Assembly: GCA_900320055.1 (NCBI GenBank)
Contig: ONQS01000004.1
Span: forward strand, 1-64,000
Source of the DNA: an uncultured Prevotellaceae bacterium
GTDB taxonomy: Bacteria > Bacteroidota > Bacteroidia > Bacteroidales > Muribaculaceae
DNA: 64,000 nt
Direction of reading: 5' to 3'
Positions within the stretch are counted from its first letter, which is position 1. Each line of letters opens with the position of its first letter. The notes beneath the pieces were generated by a model that saw only the letters and a program-made list of their open reading frames with translations, was not told the origin of the DNA and searched no databases. Positions 16,121 to 25,677 of this stretch are shown here, piece after piece. Position numbers and translations under genes: made by a program.

Positions 16121-16348
16121 GCATGCTGTTTTTGGTAACTAATTGCAAATGTAATTATATTTTTTTGATGTTGCTATAGAAATCGGTAATTATTTTTCAG
16201 TTTTTTTTTGAACAATGGGGTTAAGTTGTTGATATATTGTGTGTTGGTGGCTATTGGGATGTCGCATTGTGTGAAATGGCCTGACAAGGGCAGGGACCCT
16301 GCGTGATGCGGGGGCCAGACCTGTTATGACTGATAAATATGGAGCGGA
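16121..16348. other. Spacer between lysA and the Lrp-type gene
   Basis: Besides the Lrp promoter box it holds the perfect inverted repeat GCAGGGACCCTGC near 16290-16302, too tight to form a stable hairpin loop without opening its centre, and T-rich sequence. No gene is seen. Confidence 0.4.
16146..16153 (-). promoter_or_regulatory. -7 box of the Lrp-type regulator gene
   Basis: TACATTTG on the minus strand, 26 bases before the ATG at 16120; no clear -33 element. Confidence 0.45.
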
Positions 16349-17560
16349 CTAACGGCGGGTGCAGAATACGGCTTGGGGCAGGGCCCGCATGTTGTAGCGT
16401 GAAGCCATCGATTCGCCATAGGCCCCAGCCGAGCGGATGGCGATCAGGTCGCCGCGTTGGGTGAGTGGGAGATGGCAATCGCGACCAAACACATCGCTGG
16501 ATTCGCACACGGGGCCTACCACGTCGTAGGTGTCGATGTGTTCTATCTTGCTGGAAGTCAGGTTCTGAATCATGTGGTGAGCCTCGTAGAGTGCAGGTCT
16601 GATCAGGTCGGTCATGCCGGCATCCAGAATGGCGAACTTGCGGTTGCGGCTCTGCTTGACAAACACGACGCGAGCGATCAGGGAACCGCACTGGCACACG
16701 ATGGCTCGTCCCAACTCGAAGTGCAACTCCTGGCCCGGTTTGAGCGAGATGTGCTGCTTGAAGGTGTCGAAGTATTGCTTCAGGTCGGCGATGGGGTGAT
16801 TGTCAGGGTCGGTGTAATCCACTCCCAGGCCTCCGCCCACGTTGATGATCTCGAAATGGATGTCCCGTTGGGCGTAGTGCTCTTGCAGTCTGTTGATGGT
16901 GTCGCAGAGCATAACGTAGGGCTCCATCAGAGTGATCTGTGATCCGATGTGGAAATGTAAACCTCTGAGATTGATGTTGGGCATGGATAACGCCAGGTCT
17001 ACGACCTGATCGAGCGCCTCGGTGCCGATGCCAAACTTGTTGTCGGCAGTGCCGGTGGTGATATACTTATGTGTGTGGGCGTCGATGTCGGGGTTGACTC
17101 GGATGGCGATGTTGGCTCGCTTGCCCATCTGGCCCGCGAGTTGGTTGATGACCTCTAATTCGGGTATTGACTCGACGTTGAAGCAACCCAGGTCGTGCTC
17201 TAGGCCCAACTTGATTTCCCAATCGGTTTTCCCCACACCTGAGTAGTTCATCCCCTTGGGGTCAAAATGGGCTTTGAGCGCTGCCTGCATTTCACCGCCA
17301 CTCACCAGGTCGGCCCCTAGCCCATAGGTTGCGATCTCGTTGAGAATGCGAGGATTACCATTGGCTTTTACGGCATAGTGGACCCGATAAGGGAACCCTG
17401 CGGTGTGCTGCCTGATGGCTTGCAGCGTGTCGCGCAGCAAGTCGATGTCGTAGTAGTAGAATGGAGTGGGGGTCTGTTGCACGATATCCATCGCAAACCC
17501 GTAATGATTGAGTGTGGAATTGCCCATTTCTGTAGTAGTAATATCAATTATTGGTCTCAT
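16349..17560 (-). CDS. lysA: Diaminopimelate decarboxylase
   Basis: About 403 residues of a fold-type III PLP decarboxylase converting meso-diaminopimelate to lysine and CO2. Visible: YYYD at the N-terminus, VHYAVKANGNPRIL (PLP lysine), GADLVSGGEM, GLHFHIGSQI, NVGGGLGVDY, ELGRAIV, and GPVCESSDVFGRD (substrate-contacting Cys/Glu) in the C-terminal beta domain. The start is uncertain between 17560 and 17527. The in-frame start at 17662 coincides with the promoter box at 17660-17667 and is rejected. With dapF (37528) it marks the meso-DAP route for both lysine and peptidoglycan. Confidence 0.92.
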   Translation of the reverse strand: MRPIIDITTTEMGNSTLNHYGFAMDIVQQTPTPFYYYDIDLLRDTLQAIRQHTAGFPYRVHYAVKANGNPRILNEIATYGLGADLVSGGEMQAALKAHFDPKGMNYSGVGKTDWEIKLGLEHDLGCFNVESIPELEVINQLAGQMGKRANIAIRVNPDIDAHTHKYITTGTADNKFGIGTEALDQVVDLALSMPNINLRGLHFHIGSQITLMEPYVMLCDTINRLQEHYAQRDIHFEIINVGGGLGVDYTDPDNHPIADLKQYFDTFKQHISLKPGQELHFELGRAIVCQCGSLIARVVFVKQSRNRKFAILDAGMTDLIRPALYEAHHMIQNLTSSKIEHIDTYDVVGPVCESSDVFGRDCHLPLTQRGDLIAIRSAGAYGESMASRYNMRALPQAVFCTRR

Positions 17561-17659
17561 CTTTATCTGGCTCAAGATTGTTGTGACAGAGTGATGGGCC
17601 AGATGCCTTAAATCAATGCTCGCAACCCCTGGTCTTGCAAGGCCTAGAGATCGACCCGA

Positions 17660-17667
17660 CAAAAGTA
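17660..17667 (-). promoter_or_regulatory. -7 box of lysA
   Basis: TACTTTTG on the minus strand, about 100 bases before the preferred lysA start; no clear -33 element. Confidence 0.45.
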
Positions 17668-18026
17668 TTAAAAAGATTTCTAAAAAAGTATGTATAATCT
17701 ATAAATTCTGCTAAAAGCCGCGTTTCGCTATTTTCCTCATTCTCTGGGATTAGAGGGAATATCTATTTGTAACCAGTTGATGACCAACCATTTGGCTTGA
17801 TTGACAAAGATTAAGGTTTTTGCACTTGTAAATTACTTGGATATTTGGATGTAAATACCTGGTATACAGCAGATATAAACTTGTTAACAGGCGTTGTTAA
17901 TAATTATTTTTTCAAAAATGTAAATTTTTTCTATTTGAGATTGTAAATTTTAGAAAAAAAAGTTGTACCTTTGGAGTCCCTTAAAAAGTGGGGCAAAAGC
18001 CCTCCCCGATAGCAAACTTGATAGCA
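17668..18026. other. AT-rich region upstream of the dcw cluster; no mraZ
   Basis: About 360 bases, clearly richer in A+T than the genes on either side. The position normally held by mraZ contains no open frame of suitable size. The 3' end carries the promoter of rsmH. The rest has no recognisable structure. Confidence 0.6.
17941..17973 (+). promoter_or_regulatory. Promoter of the dcw cluster
   Basis: TTG at 17941-17943, 22 bases, TACCTTTG at 17966-17973; 53 bases before the preferred rsmH start. No other box of this kind was noticed before ftsZ, so it may drive the whole cluster. Confidence 0.55.
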
Positions 18027-18956
18027 ATGGAACAACCTGTATATCACATACCTGCACTGCTCGGCGAAACGATGTCCGGGCTTGCCATTAAGCCTGATGG
18101 CATCTACGTGGACGTTACCTTCGGCGGTGGCGGCCATAGCCGTGCCATTATGGAGCGGCTGGGACCCAACGGCCGACTTGTGGGCATGGACCAGGACATG
18201 GATGCGTGGGCCAATCGTCTGCAGGATGAGAGGTTTACATTTGCACACGGCAATTTTGCCTATCTCAAAAACTTCTTGCGCTACTACGGCATCGATGGTG
18301 TGGATGGCATCCTTGCCGACCTGGGCGTATCGTTTCACCACTTCGACGACGTGGAGCGCGGCTTCACCTTCCGAGCCGATGCGCCGTTGGACATGCGCAT
18401 GAACCGCAGTGCGGCCCTTACGGCAGCCGACTTGCTCAACACCTACGACGAGGAGCGCCTGGCCGACATACTCTACCTCTATGGCGAGTTGCGGCAGTCG
18501 CGCCGTCTGGCATCGGCCATCGTCAAGGCCCGTCCCCTGTCCACAACAGGCCAACTTGTCGACACGGTGCGCCCGCTGCTCAAGTCTTATCAGGAAAAGA
18601 AGGAACTGTCGATGGTGTTCCAGGCGTTGCGCATCGAGGTCAATGGCGAACTCGATGCCCTGCGCAAGTTGCTGGCCCAATCGCTGGAGGTGCTCAACCC
18701 CAGCGGCCGCTTGGCAATTATCACCTATCACTCGCTCGAGGACCGTATGGTCAAGAACTTCATGCGCACGGGTAACGTCGAGGGCAAGCAACAGAAGGAT
18801 TTCTATGGTCGTGTCGACACGCCATGGCATGTGGTCACCGGCAAGGTAATCGTACCCAGTGCCGAGGAGGTAGAGCGCAATCCCCGCTCGCGCAGCGCCA
18901 AACTGCGTGTGGCCGAACTCATCGACCGTCCAGTCAACAACAGTCGACAACAATAA
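18027..18956 (+). CDS. rsmH: 16S rRNA (cytosine-1402-N4)-methyltransferase RsmH
   Basis: A 309-residue SAM-dependent methyltransferase that modifies C1402 of 16S rRNA. The start MEQPVYHIPALLGET is the normal family N-terminus (an in-frame ATG at 17988 adds 13 unrelated residues). Motifs: VDVTFGGGGHSRAI (SAM loop), DGILADLGVSFHHFD, RGFTFRADAPLDMRM, and the C-terminal LAIITYHSLEDRMVKNFM. First gene of the dcw cluster. Confidence 0.96.
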   Translation: MEQPVYHIPALLGETMSGLAIKPDGIYVDVTFGGGGHSRAIMERLGPNGRLVGMDQDMDAWANRLQDERFTFAHGNFAYLKNFLRYYGIDGVDGILADLGVSFHHFDDVERGFTFRADAPLDMRMNRSAALTAADLLNTYDEERLADILYLYGELRQSRRLASAIVKARPLSTTGQLVDTVRPLLKSYQEKKELSMVFQALRIEVNGELDALRKLLAQSLEVLNPSGRLAIITYHSLEDRMVKNFMRTGNVEGKQQKDFYGRVDTPWHVVTGKVIVPSAEEVERNPRSRSAKLRVAELIDRPVNNSRQQ

Positions 18957-18985
18957 CACTAGTCAACGAGCACAATCATCACACC

Positions 18986-19333
18986 ATGAGCGAAAAGAAG
19001 AATTACACCTCATCGACCGGCAAGAAGGCGGGCAAGGACATCATCCAGGGCCGCTTCTTCTCGCTGGACTTTTTCAAGCGCAATGCCGTCTACATCATTG
19101 CGATGGTCATTATGGCTTTGGCCTATATCGCTAACAAGTTTGTCTGCCAAAGCAGCATGGAAGAAGTACTCAAGTTAAAGACCGAGTTGGCCAACGCGCA
19201 GACCGATCTGGTCAACGCCAGTGCCCGTTACAACTCGATGATACGCGAGAGCGAGATGACCAAACTCATGCGTGAAAAGCACATCGGGCTGTCGGCCCCC
19301 ATGGACCCTCCCTATCAGTTGAATAGCAAGTAA
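18986..19333 (+). CDS. ftsL: FtsL-like division protein
   Basis: A 115-residue bitopic membrane protein. A basic cytoplasmic tail with IIQGRFFSLDFFKRN is followed by one transmembrane segment (about residues 35-54, YIIAMVIMALAYIANKFV). A periplasmic coiled coil then runs to the end (LKLKTELANAQTDLVNASARYNSM). Size, topology and position between rsmH and the transpeptidase are those of FtsL, which joins FtsB/FtsQ to activate FtsWI at the septum. The sequence itself is poorly conserved, so position carries much of the call. Confidence 0.8.
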   Translation: MSEKKNYTSSTGKKAGKDIIQGRFFSLDFFKRNAVYIIAMVIMALAYIANKFVCQSSMEEVLKLKTELANAQTDLVNASARYNSMIRESEMTKLMREKHIGLSAPMDPPYQLNSK

Positions 19334-19377
19334 CCGATTCACCGTTCACCCCCCCCTTAAACAACCAGGAAGAAGAG

Positions 19378-21489
19378 ATGAAACAGAACAACAAACGGCA
19401 TATCCTGATGCGCTATGGCCTCGTGGTAGGAATCATGCTGCTGTTCTCGGTCATAATCGTGTGGGATCTGTTCAAGACCACCACCGTTCAAGCCGCCGAG
19501 TGGAACAAAAAGGCCGATGATGTGCTCACCGAGACTACCCCGATCGAGCCTGAGCGCGGCAAACTGCTGGCCGACAATGGATCGGTGCTGGCGGCTAATC
19601 TGCAATACTATGTGCTGCGTATCGACTGGTTCACCGATGGCATCAAGACCGATACTCTGATGAAGGACATCGGCCCGTTGTGTGACAGCCTCGCGGTATT
19701 TGACAACTCGATGACCGCTGCCCAGTGGAAACAGAAACTGCTGCAGGATCGCAAGCGCATCCTGGATGCGGCCAACAAACCCGCTCCCGGCAAGAAGGCC
19801 CGCAAAAACCGCGCCTACAAGTTGTTCCCCTACATGCTCACCCACAGTGAGTATGAGCGTGTGCGCCATTTCCCCTTTCTGTGCCGTGCCAAGAACAAAA
19901 ATGGCTTCTACTACGAGAAGCACAACCGCCGCATCAAGCCCTATGGCGACATGGCGGCCCGTAGTATCGGCAACGTGGGGCAGAATGCCGAGAGTTCGAG
20001 CATCCATGGCCACTCCGGGCTGGAGATGGCCCTCGACTCGCTACTCTATGGCAAGCCAGGCAAGGCCCGTAACATCCAACTCACCAACGGCATCGTACGC
20101 GCCGAGAGCGTGCCTGCCGTCAAGGGATATGATATCACCACGACCATCAATGTGCAGTTGCAGGACATCGTGGAGACCGAACTCAACGACATGTGCCTCG
20201 AGACGGGTGCCGAGTGGGGAACTTGTGTGCTCATGGAGGTGGCCACGGGCGAGATCAAGGCCATCAGCAATCTGGAGCGCAGCAAGACCACCGGCGAGTA
20301 TGTCGAGGGTGTGAACCACGCTGTGCTGGGCTACGAGCCAGGCTCTGTCGTGAAGACCATCTCGATGATGGTGGCCCTCGAGGACGGCATCATCAGCAAT
20401 ATCGAGGAGCCCATCGCGACGGGCTCGTCGTGGACCTATGCTGGCGGTAATCCTATTACCGACTCGCATGGCGGTGCCACACGCACGCCCCGACAGATCA
20501 TCGAGACTTCGTCCAACATCGGCATGGCCAAAATCATCGTCAAGAAGTATGGCGACAATCCGCCGGCCTTCCGCAAGCGCTTGGAGGAGATGGGTTTCTT
20601 TGAGCCCTTCCACTCGGGTATCGCAGGCGAAAATGTGCCCTGGTTCCAGAATGCCGAGATCAAGAATGGCGGCCGTGTGACGCTCTCGCGCCAGGCCTTC
20701 GGCTACGGCTCACGCATCCCGCCGTTGTGCACCCTGGCCATGTATAACGCCATTGCCAACGACGGCAAGTATGTGCGACCCCACCTGTTCAAGAAACTAT
20801 CGCGTGAGGGTGAGCCCGACTCGATTATCCCCGTGACCTATATCCGCAAGCAGGTGTGCTCGCCCGAGAATGCCCGCAAGTTGCGCATCATGCTGCATGA
20901 CGTGGTGTGGGGCAGTCATGGCACTGCCCGCCATTGGGTGCAGGACGACAAGGTGGAGATTGCCGGCAAGACGGGTACGGCATTTGACGTCACTGGCGGC
21001 AAGTACAGCGGCAAGAAGCGTTTGGCCTTCTGCGGCTTCTTCCCCTACGACAAACCCAAGTACTCGTGCATCGTGCTCATGCTGGGTGCCGACCGTGGTG
21101 CAGGTGCCAGCAGCGGTATGGTCATGAAGAATATCGCACGCAAGATGTATGCTGCAGGACTGCTGGGCGCCGCGCCCGACTATGCCGAGGGCAACAAGGA
21201 TGCCAAGCCGTATCCCACGCTGTTCGCGTCGATGAACGGTTACACGATGAACAACATCAAGCGTGGCCTGCATATTGAGGATCCGCATAGTTTTGCCCGG
21301 CCCAAGCCGGTCAAGCAGGGTGTGCCCAACGTGATTGGCCTCAGCGCACGCGAAGCCATCAGGGTGCTTGAGGATGCCGGACTCAATGTCAACTTGACAG
21401 GCTCGGGCATGGTGACAGGCCAGAGCCTGCCCGCCGGCTCCAATTATGCCCGCGGCCAGCGTATCAGCCTCAGATTAAGAAATTCCTAA
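19378..21489 (+). CDS. ftsI: Division-specific penicillin-binding protein (FtsI/PBP3 type, with PASTA)
   Basis: A 703-residue class B transpeptidase. N-terminal membrane anchor (GLVVGIMLLFSVIIVWDLF), dimerisation domain (TPIEPERGKLLADNGSVLAANL), then the catalytic set: SVVK in GYEPGSVVKTISM, SSN in IETSSNIGMAKI, and KTG in IAGKTGTAF. A C-terminal PASTA module (VPNVIGLSAREAIRVLEDAG...) ends the protein, typical of Bacteroidota and SpoVD/PBP2x relatives. It cross-links septal peptidoglycan with FtsW. Spacing of 44 bases from ftsL and 22 to murE indicates one operon. Confidence 0.94.
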   Translation: MKQNNKRHILMRYGLVVGIMLLFSVIIVWDLFKTTTVQAAEWNKKADDVLTETTPIEPERGKLLADNGSVLAANLQYYVLRIDWFTDGIKTDTLMKDIGPLCDSLAVFDNSMTAAQWKQKLLQDRKRILDAANKPAPGKKARKNRAYKLFPYMLTHSEYERVRHFPFLCRAKNKNGFYYEKHNRRIKPYGDMAARSIGNVGQNAESSSIHGHSGLEMALDSLLYGKPGKARNIQLTNGIVRAESVPAVKGYDITTTINVQLQDIVETELNDMCLETGAEWGTCVLMEVATGEIKAISNLERSKTTGEYVEGVNHAVLGYEPGSVVKTISMMVALEDGIISNIEEPIATGSSWTYAGGNPITDSHGGATRTPRQIIETSSNIGMAKIIVKKYGDNPPAFRKRLEEMGFFEPFHSGIAGENVPWFQNAEIKNGGRVTLSRQAFGYGSRIPPLCTLAMYNAIANDGKYVRPHLFKKLSREGEPDSIIPVTYIRKQVCSPENARKLRIMLHDVVWGSHGTARHWVQDDKVEIAGKTGTAFDVTGGKYSGKKRLAFCGFFPYDKPKYSCIVLMLGADRGAGASSGMVMKNIARKMYAAGLLGAAPDYAEGNKDAKPYPTLFASMNGYTMNNIKRGLHIEDPHSFARPKPVKQGVPNVIGLSAREAIRVLEDAGLNVNLTGSGMVTGQSLPAGSNYARGQRISLRLRNS

Positions 21490-21511
21490 AAACAACTCGA
21501 TAAGAATTATC

Positions 21512-22975
21512 ATGAAGAAATTATCACAACTGCTCACGTCTATCAAGCCACTGCAAGTGGTAGGAAATACCGACGTCGATATCACCGATGTCATCAACGA
21601 CTCTCGTCAGTCCCGCGATGGCGTCATGTTTGTCGCCGTTAAGGGTGTCGCTGTCGACTCCCACCGATTTATCGCCGATGTCATTGCCGCTGGTGCGCGT
21701 GCCATCGTCTGTGAGGACATGCCTCAAGAGTTAGCCCCATCGGTTGCTTATGTCCAGGTCGAGAACAGCGTCATCGCATTGGCTCATCTGGCCGACGAGT
21801 GGTTTGACCATCCCTCGCGGGCATTGCGCCTGGTGGGTGTTACCGGCACCAATGGCAAGACCACAACCGCCACGCTGCTCTATGAGATGGCCCGCCTGAT
21901 GGGATACAAGGCAGGTTTGCTCTCGACCGTCAAGAACATTATCGACACCCGCGAGGAAGTGGCTAAGCAGACCACTCCTGACCATCTGACGCTCAACCGC
22001 CTCTTGCACGAGATGGTGCAGGCCGGCTGTGACTATGCCTTTATGGAAGTGAGTTCGCACGCTTGCGTGCAGCGCCGCATCGAGGGCATTACCTTTGCCG
22101 GCGGCATCTTCACCAACCTCACGCGTGATCACATGGACTTCCACAAGACTGTCGACAACTACATTGCCGCCAAGAAGATGTTCTTTGACGCCCTGCCGCG
22201 CGAGGCATTTGCACTGGTCAATGCCGATGACAAGGTGGGTGAGGTGATGCTGCAGAACACAGCCGCATCCAAGCATCGCTACTCGTTGCGATCGATTGCC
22301 GACTACAAGGGGCGCATCGTTGAGTCGCGACTGGACGGTACGACCTTGGAACTGAACGGCAATCAGGTCGAGGTGCTGTTCACGGGCCGCTTCAATGCCT
22401 ATAACCTGTTGTCGGTCTATGGCGCATCGCTGCTGCTGGGCTTCGACCCGCAGCAGGTGCTGGTCAAGATGACCCTGCTCGAGCCTGTGGCCGGACGCTT
22501 CCAGACCCTGCGCTCGCCGCGCGGTTACACGGCTATCGTCGATTATGCCCACACGCCCGATGCGCTGGTCAATGTGCTGGACACCATCCGTGAGGTGGTG
22601 GGCACTACTGGCCACATCATCACCGTGTGTGGCTGTGGCGGTGACCGTGATGCCGGCAAGCGACCCATCATGGCACGCGAGGCTGCCGTGCGCAGCGACC
22701 GTGTGATTCTCACCAGTGACAATCCCCGCACCGAGGATCCCAACGAGATCTTGCGACAGATGGAGGTGGGCGTGCCCGCTGAGTGCCGTCCGCAAGTGCT
22801 GACCATCACCGACCGCCGCCAGGCCATCCGCACCGCATGCCAGTTGGCCAGCGCTGGCGATGTCGTGCTCGTTGCCGGCAAGGGCCACGAGGATTACCAG
22901 GAGATCAATGGCGTGAAACACCACTTTGATGACCGCGAGCAGGTCATGGAGGTGTTTGACGGCGAGAAAAACTGA
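21512..22975 (+). CDS. murE: UDP-MurNAc-L-Ala-D-Glu:meso-DAP ligase MurE
   Basis: A 487-residue Mur ligase adding the third residue to the peptidoglycan stem. GVTGTNGKTTTATLL is the ATP loop, and VEVSSHA-type FMEVSSHACVQRRI follows. DNPRTEDP is the DNPR motif that marks meso-DAP rather than lysine specificity. VVDYAHTPDAL and GKGHEDYQ complete the domain set. The DAP call agrees with dapF and lysA elsewhere in the window. Confidence 0.96.
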   Translation: MKKLSQLLTSIKPLQVVGNTDVDITDVINDSRQSRDGVMFVAVKGVAVDSHRFIADVIAAGARAIVCEDMPQELAPSVAYVQVENSVIALAHLADEWFDHPSRALRLVGVTGTNGKTTTATLLYEMARLMGYKAGLLSTVKNIIDTREEVAKQTTPDHLTLNRLLHEMVQAGCDYAFMEVSSHACVQRRIEGITFAGGIFTNLTRDHMDFHKTVDNYIAAKKMFFDALPREAFALVNADDKVGEVMLQNTAASKHRYSLRSIADYKGRIVESRLDGTTLELNGNQVEVLFTGRFNAYNLLSVYGASLLLGFDPQQVLVKMTLLEPVAGRFQTLRSPRGYTAIVDYAHTPDALVNVLDTIREVVGTTGHIITVCGCGGDRDAGKRPIMAREAAVRSDRVILTSDNPRTEDPNEILRQMEVGVPAECRPQVLTITDRRQAIRTACQLASAGDVVLVAGKGHEDYQEINGVKHHFDDREQVMEVFDGEKN

Positions 22976-23001
22976 GATTATTAACCTAACACTGATAAGA
23001 T

Positions 23002-24258
23002 ATGCTTTATCATCTTTTCCATTACCTGCAGCAGTTCAACATGCCTGGCGCGCGCCTGTTTGATTACATCACTTTCAGGTCGGGTTTTGCCTTCATCCTG
23101 TCGCTGTTTATCGGTATCGTGATAGGCCGTCGCATCATCTTCAGGCTCAAGAGTCACCAGATGTGTGACAAGGAGCGTGACGAGAAGTTGGGCGGTAACT
23201 CTGCCAAGCAGGGCACCCCTACCATGGGCGGTATCATCATTATCATCTCGATATTGGTGCCGTGCCTGCTGCTGGGCAAACTCAACAATGTGTACATGTT
23301 GCTCATGGTCGTGTCCACCCTGTGGTGCGGCGCTCTGGGATTTGCCGACGACTATATCAAAGTCTTCCACCACAATAAGGAGGGCCTCAAGGGCAAGTTC
23401 AAGATTGTGGGCCAGGTGGGCTTGGGCCTGATTGTGGGTCTGACCATGTATCTGAGCCCCGCCATTGTGATGAACGAGAACGTGCACGTCACCAACCGCA
23501 ACGAGACTCCCGAGTTGGTCGAGGTTCATAAGTCACAGGCGGTCAAGGCGACCAAGACGACGCTACCCTTTGTCAAGAACCATAACTTTGACTATGCCTA
23601 TTTCACCAAGTGGATGGGTAAGTACAAGCAGACGGGCGGATGGATCCTGTTCATTCTGGTGACCATCTTTGTCATCACGGCTGTGAGCAATGGCGCTAAC
23701 CTGACCGACGGCGTGGACGGCTTGGCAACGGGCACTTCGGCTATCATCGGAGTGGCGCTAGCCATCATGTGCTATCTGGGAGGCAATGTCATCTATTCAT
23801 CCTACCTGAATATCATGTACATCCCTGATAGCAGCGAATTGGTAGTGTATGCCGCGGCATTTATCGGTGCCACCATCGGTTTCTTGTGGTACAATTCTTT
23901 CCCGGCTCAGGTGTTTATGGGCGATACGGGCAGTCTGTGCCTGGGCGGCATCATCGCGGTGTTTGCCGTGCTCATCCGCAAGGAGTGGCTCATCCCCCTG
24001 CTGTGCGGCATCTTCCTGATCGAGGAATTGTCGGTTATCTTGCAGGTGTGGTATGTGAAGCGTCATGGCTCGGGCAAGCGCTTGTTCAAGATGACGCCTC
24101 TGCATCATCACTTCACCATCGATCCAGCCAAGATCACTTGGGACTATAAGGTCAAAACTCCCGACCATCGCATTCCCGAGGCCAAGATCGTGATGCGCTT
24201 CTTCCTGGTGAGCATCCTGCTTGCAGCACTCACGTTTGTAACCCTCAAGATCCGTTAA
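23002..24258 (+). CDS. mraY: Phospho-MurNAc-pentapeptide translocase MraY
   Basis: A 418-residue polytopic membrane enzyme that forms lipid I on undecaprenyl phosphate. Signatures: GTPTMGGIIII, FADDYIKV (catalytic Asp pair), GANLTDGVDGLATG, FMGDTGSLCLGG, and TPLHHHF. About ten transmembrane segments are evident. A hydrophilic stretch of some 70 residues (about 165-215) before the NLTDG segment makes it longer than the 360-residue E. coli enzyme, as is usual in Bacteroidota. Confidence 0.96.
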   Translation: MLYHLFHYLQQFNMPGARLFDYITFRSGFAFILSLFIGIVIGRRIIFRLKSHQMCDKERDEKLGGNSAKQGTPTMGGIIIIISILVPCLLLGKLNNVYMLLMVVSTLWCGALGFADDYIKVFHHNKEGLKGKFKIVGQVGLGLIVGLTMYLSPAIVMNENVHVTNRNETPELVEVHKSQAVKATKTTLPFVKNHNFDYAYFTKWMGKYKQTGGWILFILVTIFVITAVSNGANLTDGVDGLATGTSAIIGVALAIMCYLGGNVIYSSYLNIMYIPDSSELVVYAAAFIGATIGFLWYNSFPAQVFMGDTGSLCLGGIIAVFAVLIRKEWLIPLLCGIFLIEELSVILQVWYVKRHGSGKRLFKMTPLHHHFTIDPAKITWDYKVKTPDHRIPEAKIVMRFFLVSILLAALTFVTLKIR

Positions 24259-24301
24259 TTATCAGACAACCAACAATATAATACGATATATATATACAAC
24301 T

Positions 24302-25648
24302 ATGGCAAAACGATTAGTAGTATTGGGCGGCGGTGAGAGTGGCGCCGGTGCGGCAGTTCTGGCACAGGTCAAGGGCATGGACGTGTGGCTGAGCGATGCC
24401 GGCACGATAGGCCAGACCTACAAGGACCTGCTCAATCAGTATAACATAGCCTGGGAAGAGGGCGGACACACCCCCGAGAAGATCCTCAATGCCGACGAGA
24501 TCGTCAAGAGCCCCGGCATCCCCGACACCGCACCCATGGTCAAGCAGGCCATCGAGCGGGGCATCCCCATTGTGAGCGAGATTGAGTTTGCGGGACGTTA
24601 TACCGATGCCAAGATGGTGTGCATCACCGGTAGCAATGGCAAGACGACCACAACCAAACTCACCTACCATATCTTCAAGAAGGCGGGTCTGAATGTCGGC
24701 CTTGCAGGCAATGTGGGCCGCAGTCTGGCCCTGCAAGTGGCCACCGAGCACCACGACGTGTACATCATCGAGTTGAGCAGTTTCCAACTCGATAACATGT
24801 ATGACTTCAAAGCCAATGTAGCCGTGCTGCTCAACATCACGCCCGATCATCTCGACCGCTACGACTATAAGATGGAAAACTATGCCGCTGCCAAGTTCCG
24901 CATCACGCAGAATCAGTCTGATGAGGATTCGTTCATCTTCTGGCAGAACGACCCCATCATCGCATCGCAGTTGAAGCAGCACAACTTGGAGTCAAAGATG
25001 CTGAGTTTCACGGCCGATGATGATGCCAGCAATGCCGCTTGGGTGCATGACGGAGTGCTTAATTTCAACATCGATGGCGATCGATGGGATATTGCCCGCG
25101 ATCAGTTGTCGCTCAAGGGGTTGCACAATGTTTATAATACGATGGCGGCAGGACTGTCGGCACAGGTGTTTGACATCCGTAAGGATGTGATACGTGAGGC
25201 GCTGGCCGACTTTGAGGCTGTGCCTCATCGTCTGGAGTATGTCGATACGGTCGATGGCGTGCGCTATATCAACGATAGCAAGGCGACCAATGTCGATGCC
25301 TGCTGGTATGCCCTCGAAAGTGTCAACGAGCCCTGCGTGCTCATCTTGGGTGGCATCGATAAGGGCAACGACTACAGCCAGATCGAGCCCCTGGTCAAGG
25401 AGAAGGTCTCGGCCATCGTGTGCCTGGGTGTGGACAATGCCAAACTGCATAGTTTCTTTGACGGGAAAGTGCCCGTGGTCACCGACGCCTCCAGCATGCC
25501 CGAGTGCATGGACAAGTGCCGCATGCTGGCTCATGAGGGCTACACGGTGCTGCTCTCGCCGTGCTGCGCCAGTTTCGACCTGTTCAACGGCATGGCCGAT
25601 CGAGGCAATCAGTTCAAGGAGTGCGTCAAGAAGATGAAAGGCAATTAA
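24302..25648 (+). CDS. murD: UDP-MurNAc-L-Ala:D-Glu ligase MurD
   Basis: A 448-residue Mur ligase. RLVVLGGGESGAGAAVLA is the N-terminal UDP-binding Rossmann start. ITGSNGKTTTTKLTYHIF is the ATP loop. ELSSFQLDNM, NITPDHLDRY, and INDSKATNVDA with LILGGIDKGNDY in the C-terminal domain complete it. It adds D-glutamate to UDP-MurNAc-L-Ala in the cytoplasm. It ends 29 bases before ftsW. Confidence 0.96.
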   Translation: MAKRLVVLGGGESGAGAAVLAQVKGMDVWLSDAGTIGQTYKDLLNQYNIAWEEGGHTPEKILNADEIVKSPGIPDTAPMVKQAIERGIPIVSEIEFAGRYTDAKMVCITGSNGKTTTTKLTYHIFKKAGLNVGLAGNVGRSLALQVATEHHDVYIIELSSFQLDNMYDFKANVAVLLNITPDHLDRYDYKMENYAAAKFRITQNQSDEDSFIFWQNDPIIASQLKQHNLESKMLSFTADDDASNAAWVHDGVLNFNIDGDRWDIARDQLSLKGLHNVYNTMAAGLSAQVFDIRKDVIREALADFEAVPHRLEYVDTVDGVRYINDSKATNVDACWYALESVNEPCVLILGGIDKGNDYSQIEPLVKEKVSAIVCLGVDNAKLHSFFDGKVPVVTDASSMPECMDKCRMLAHEGYTVLLSPCCASFDLFNGMADRGNQFKECVKKMKGN

Positions 25649-25677
25649 GCGAATATTTTCTACCAAGTAGCCAAATT

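Noticed and set aside
17561-17662. Longer N-terminus of LysA
   Set aside because: It starts on the promoter's -7 box and adds about 34 residues with no counterpart in the family.
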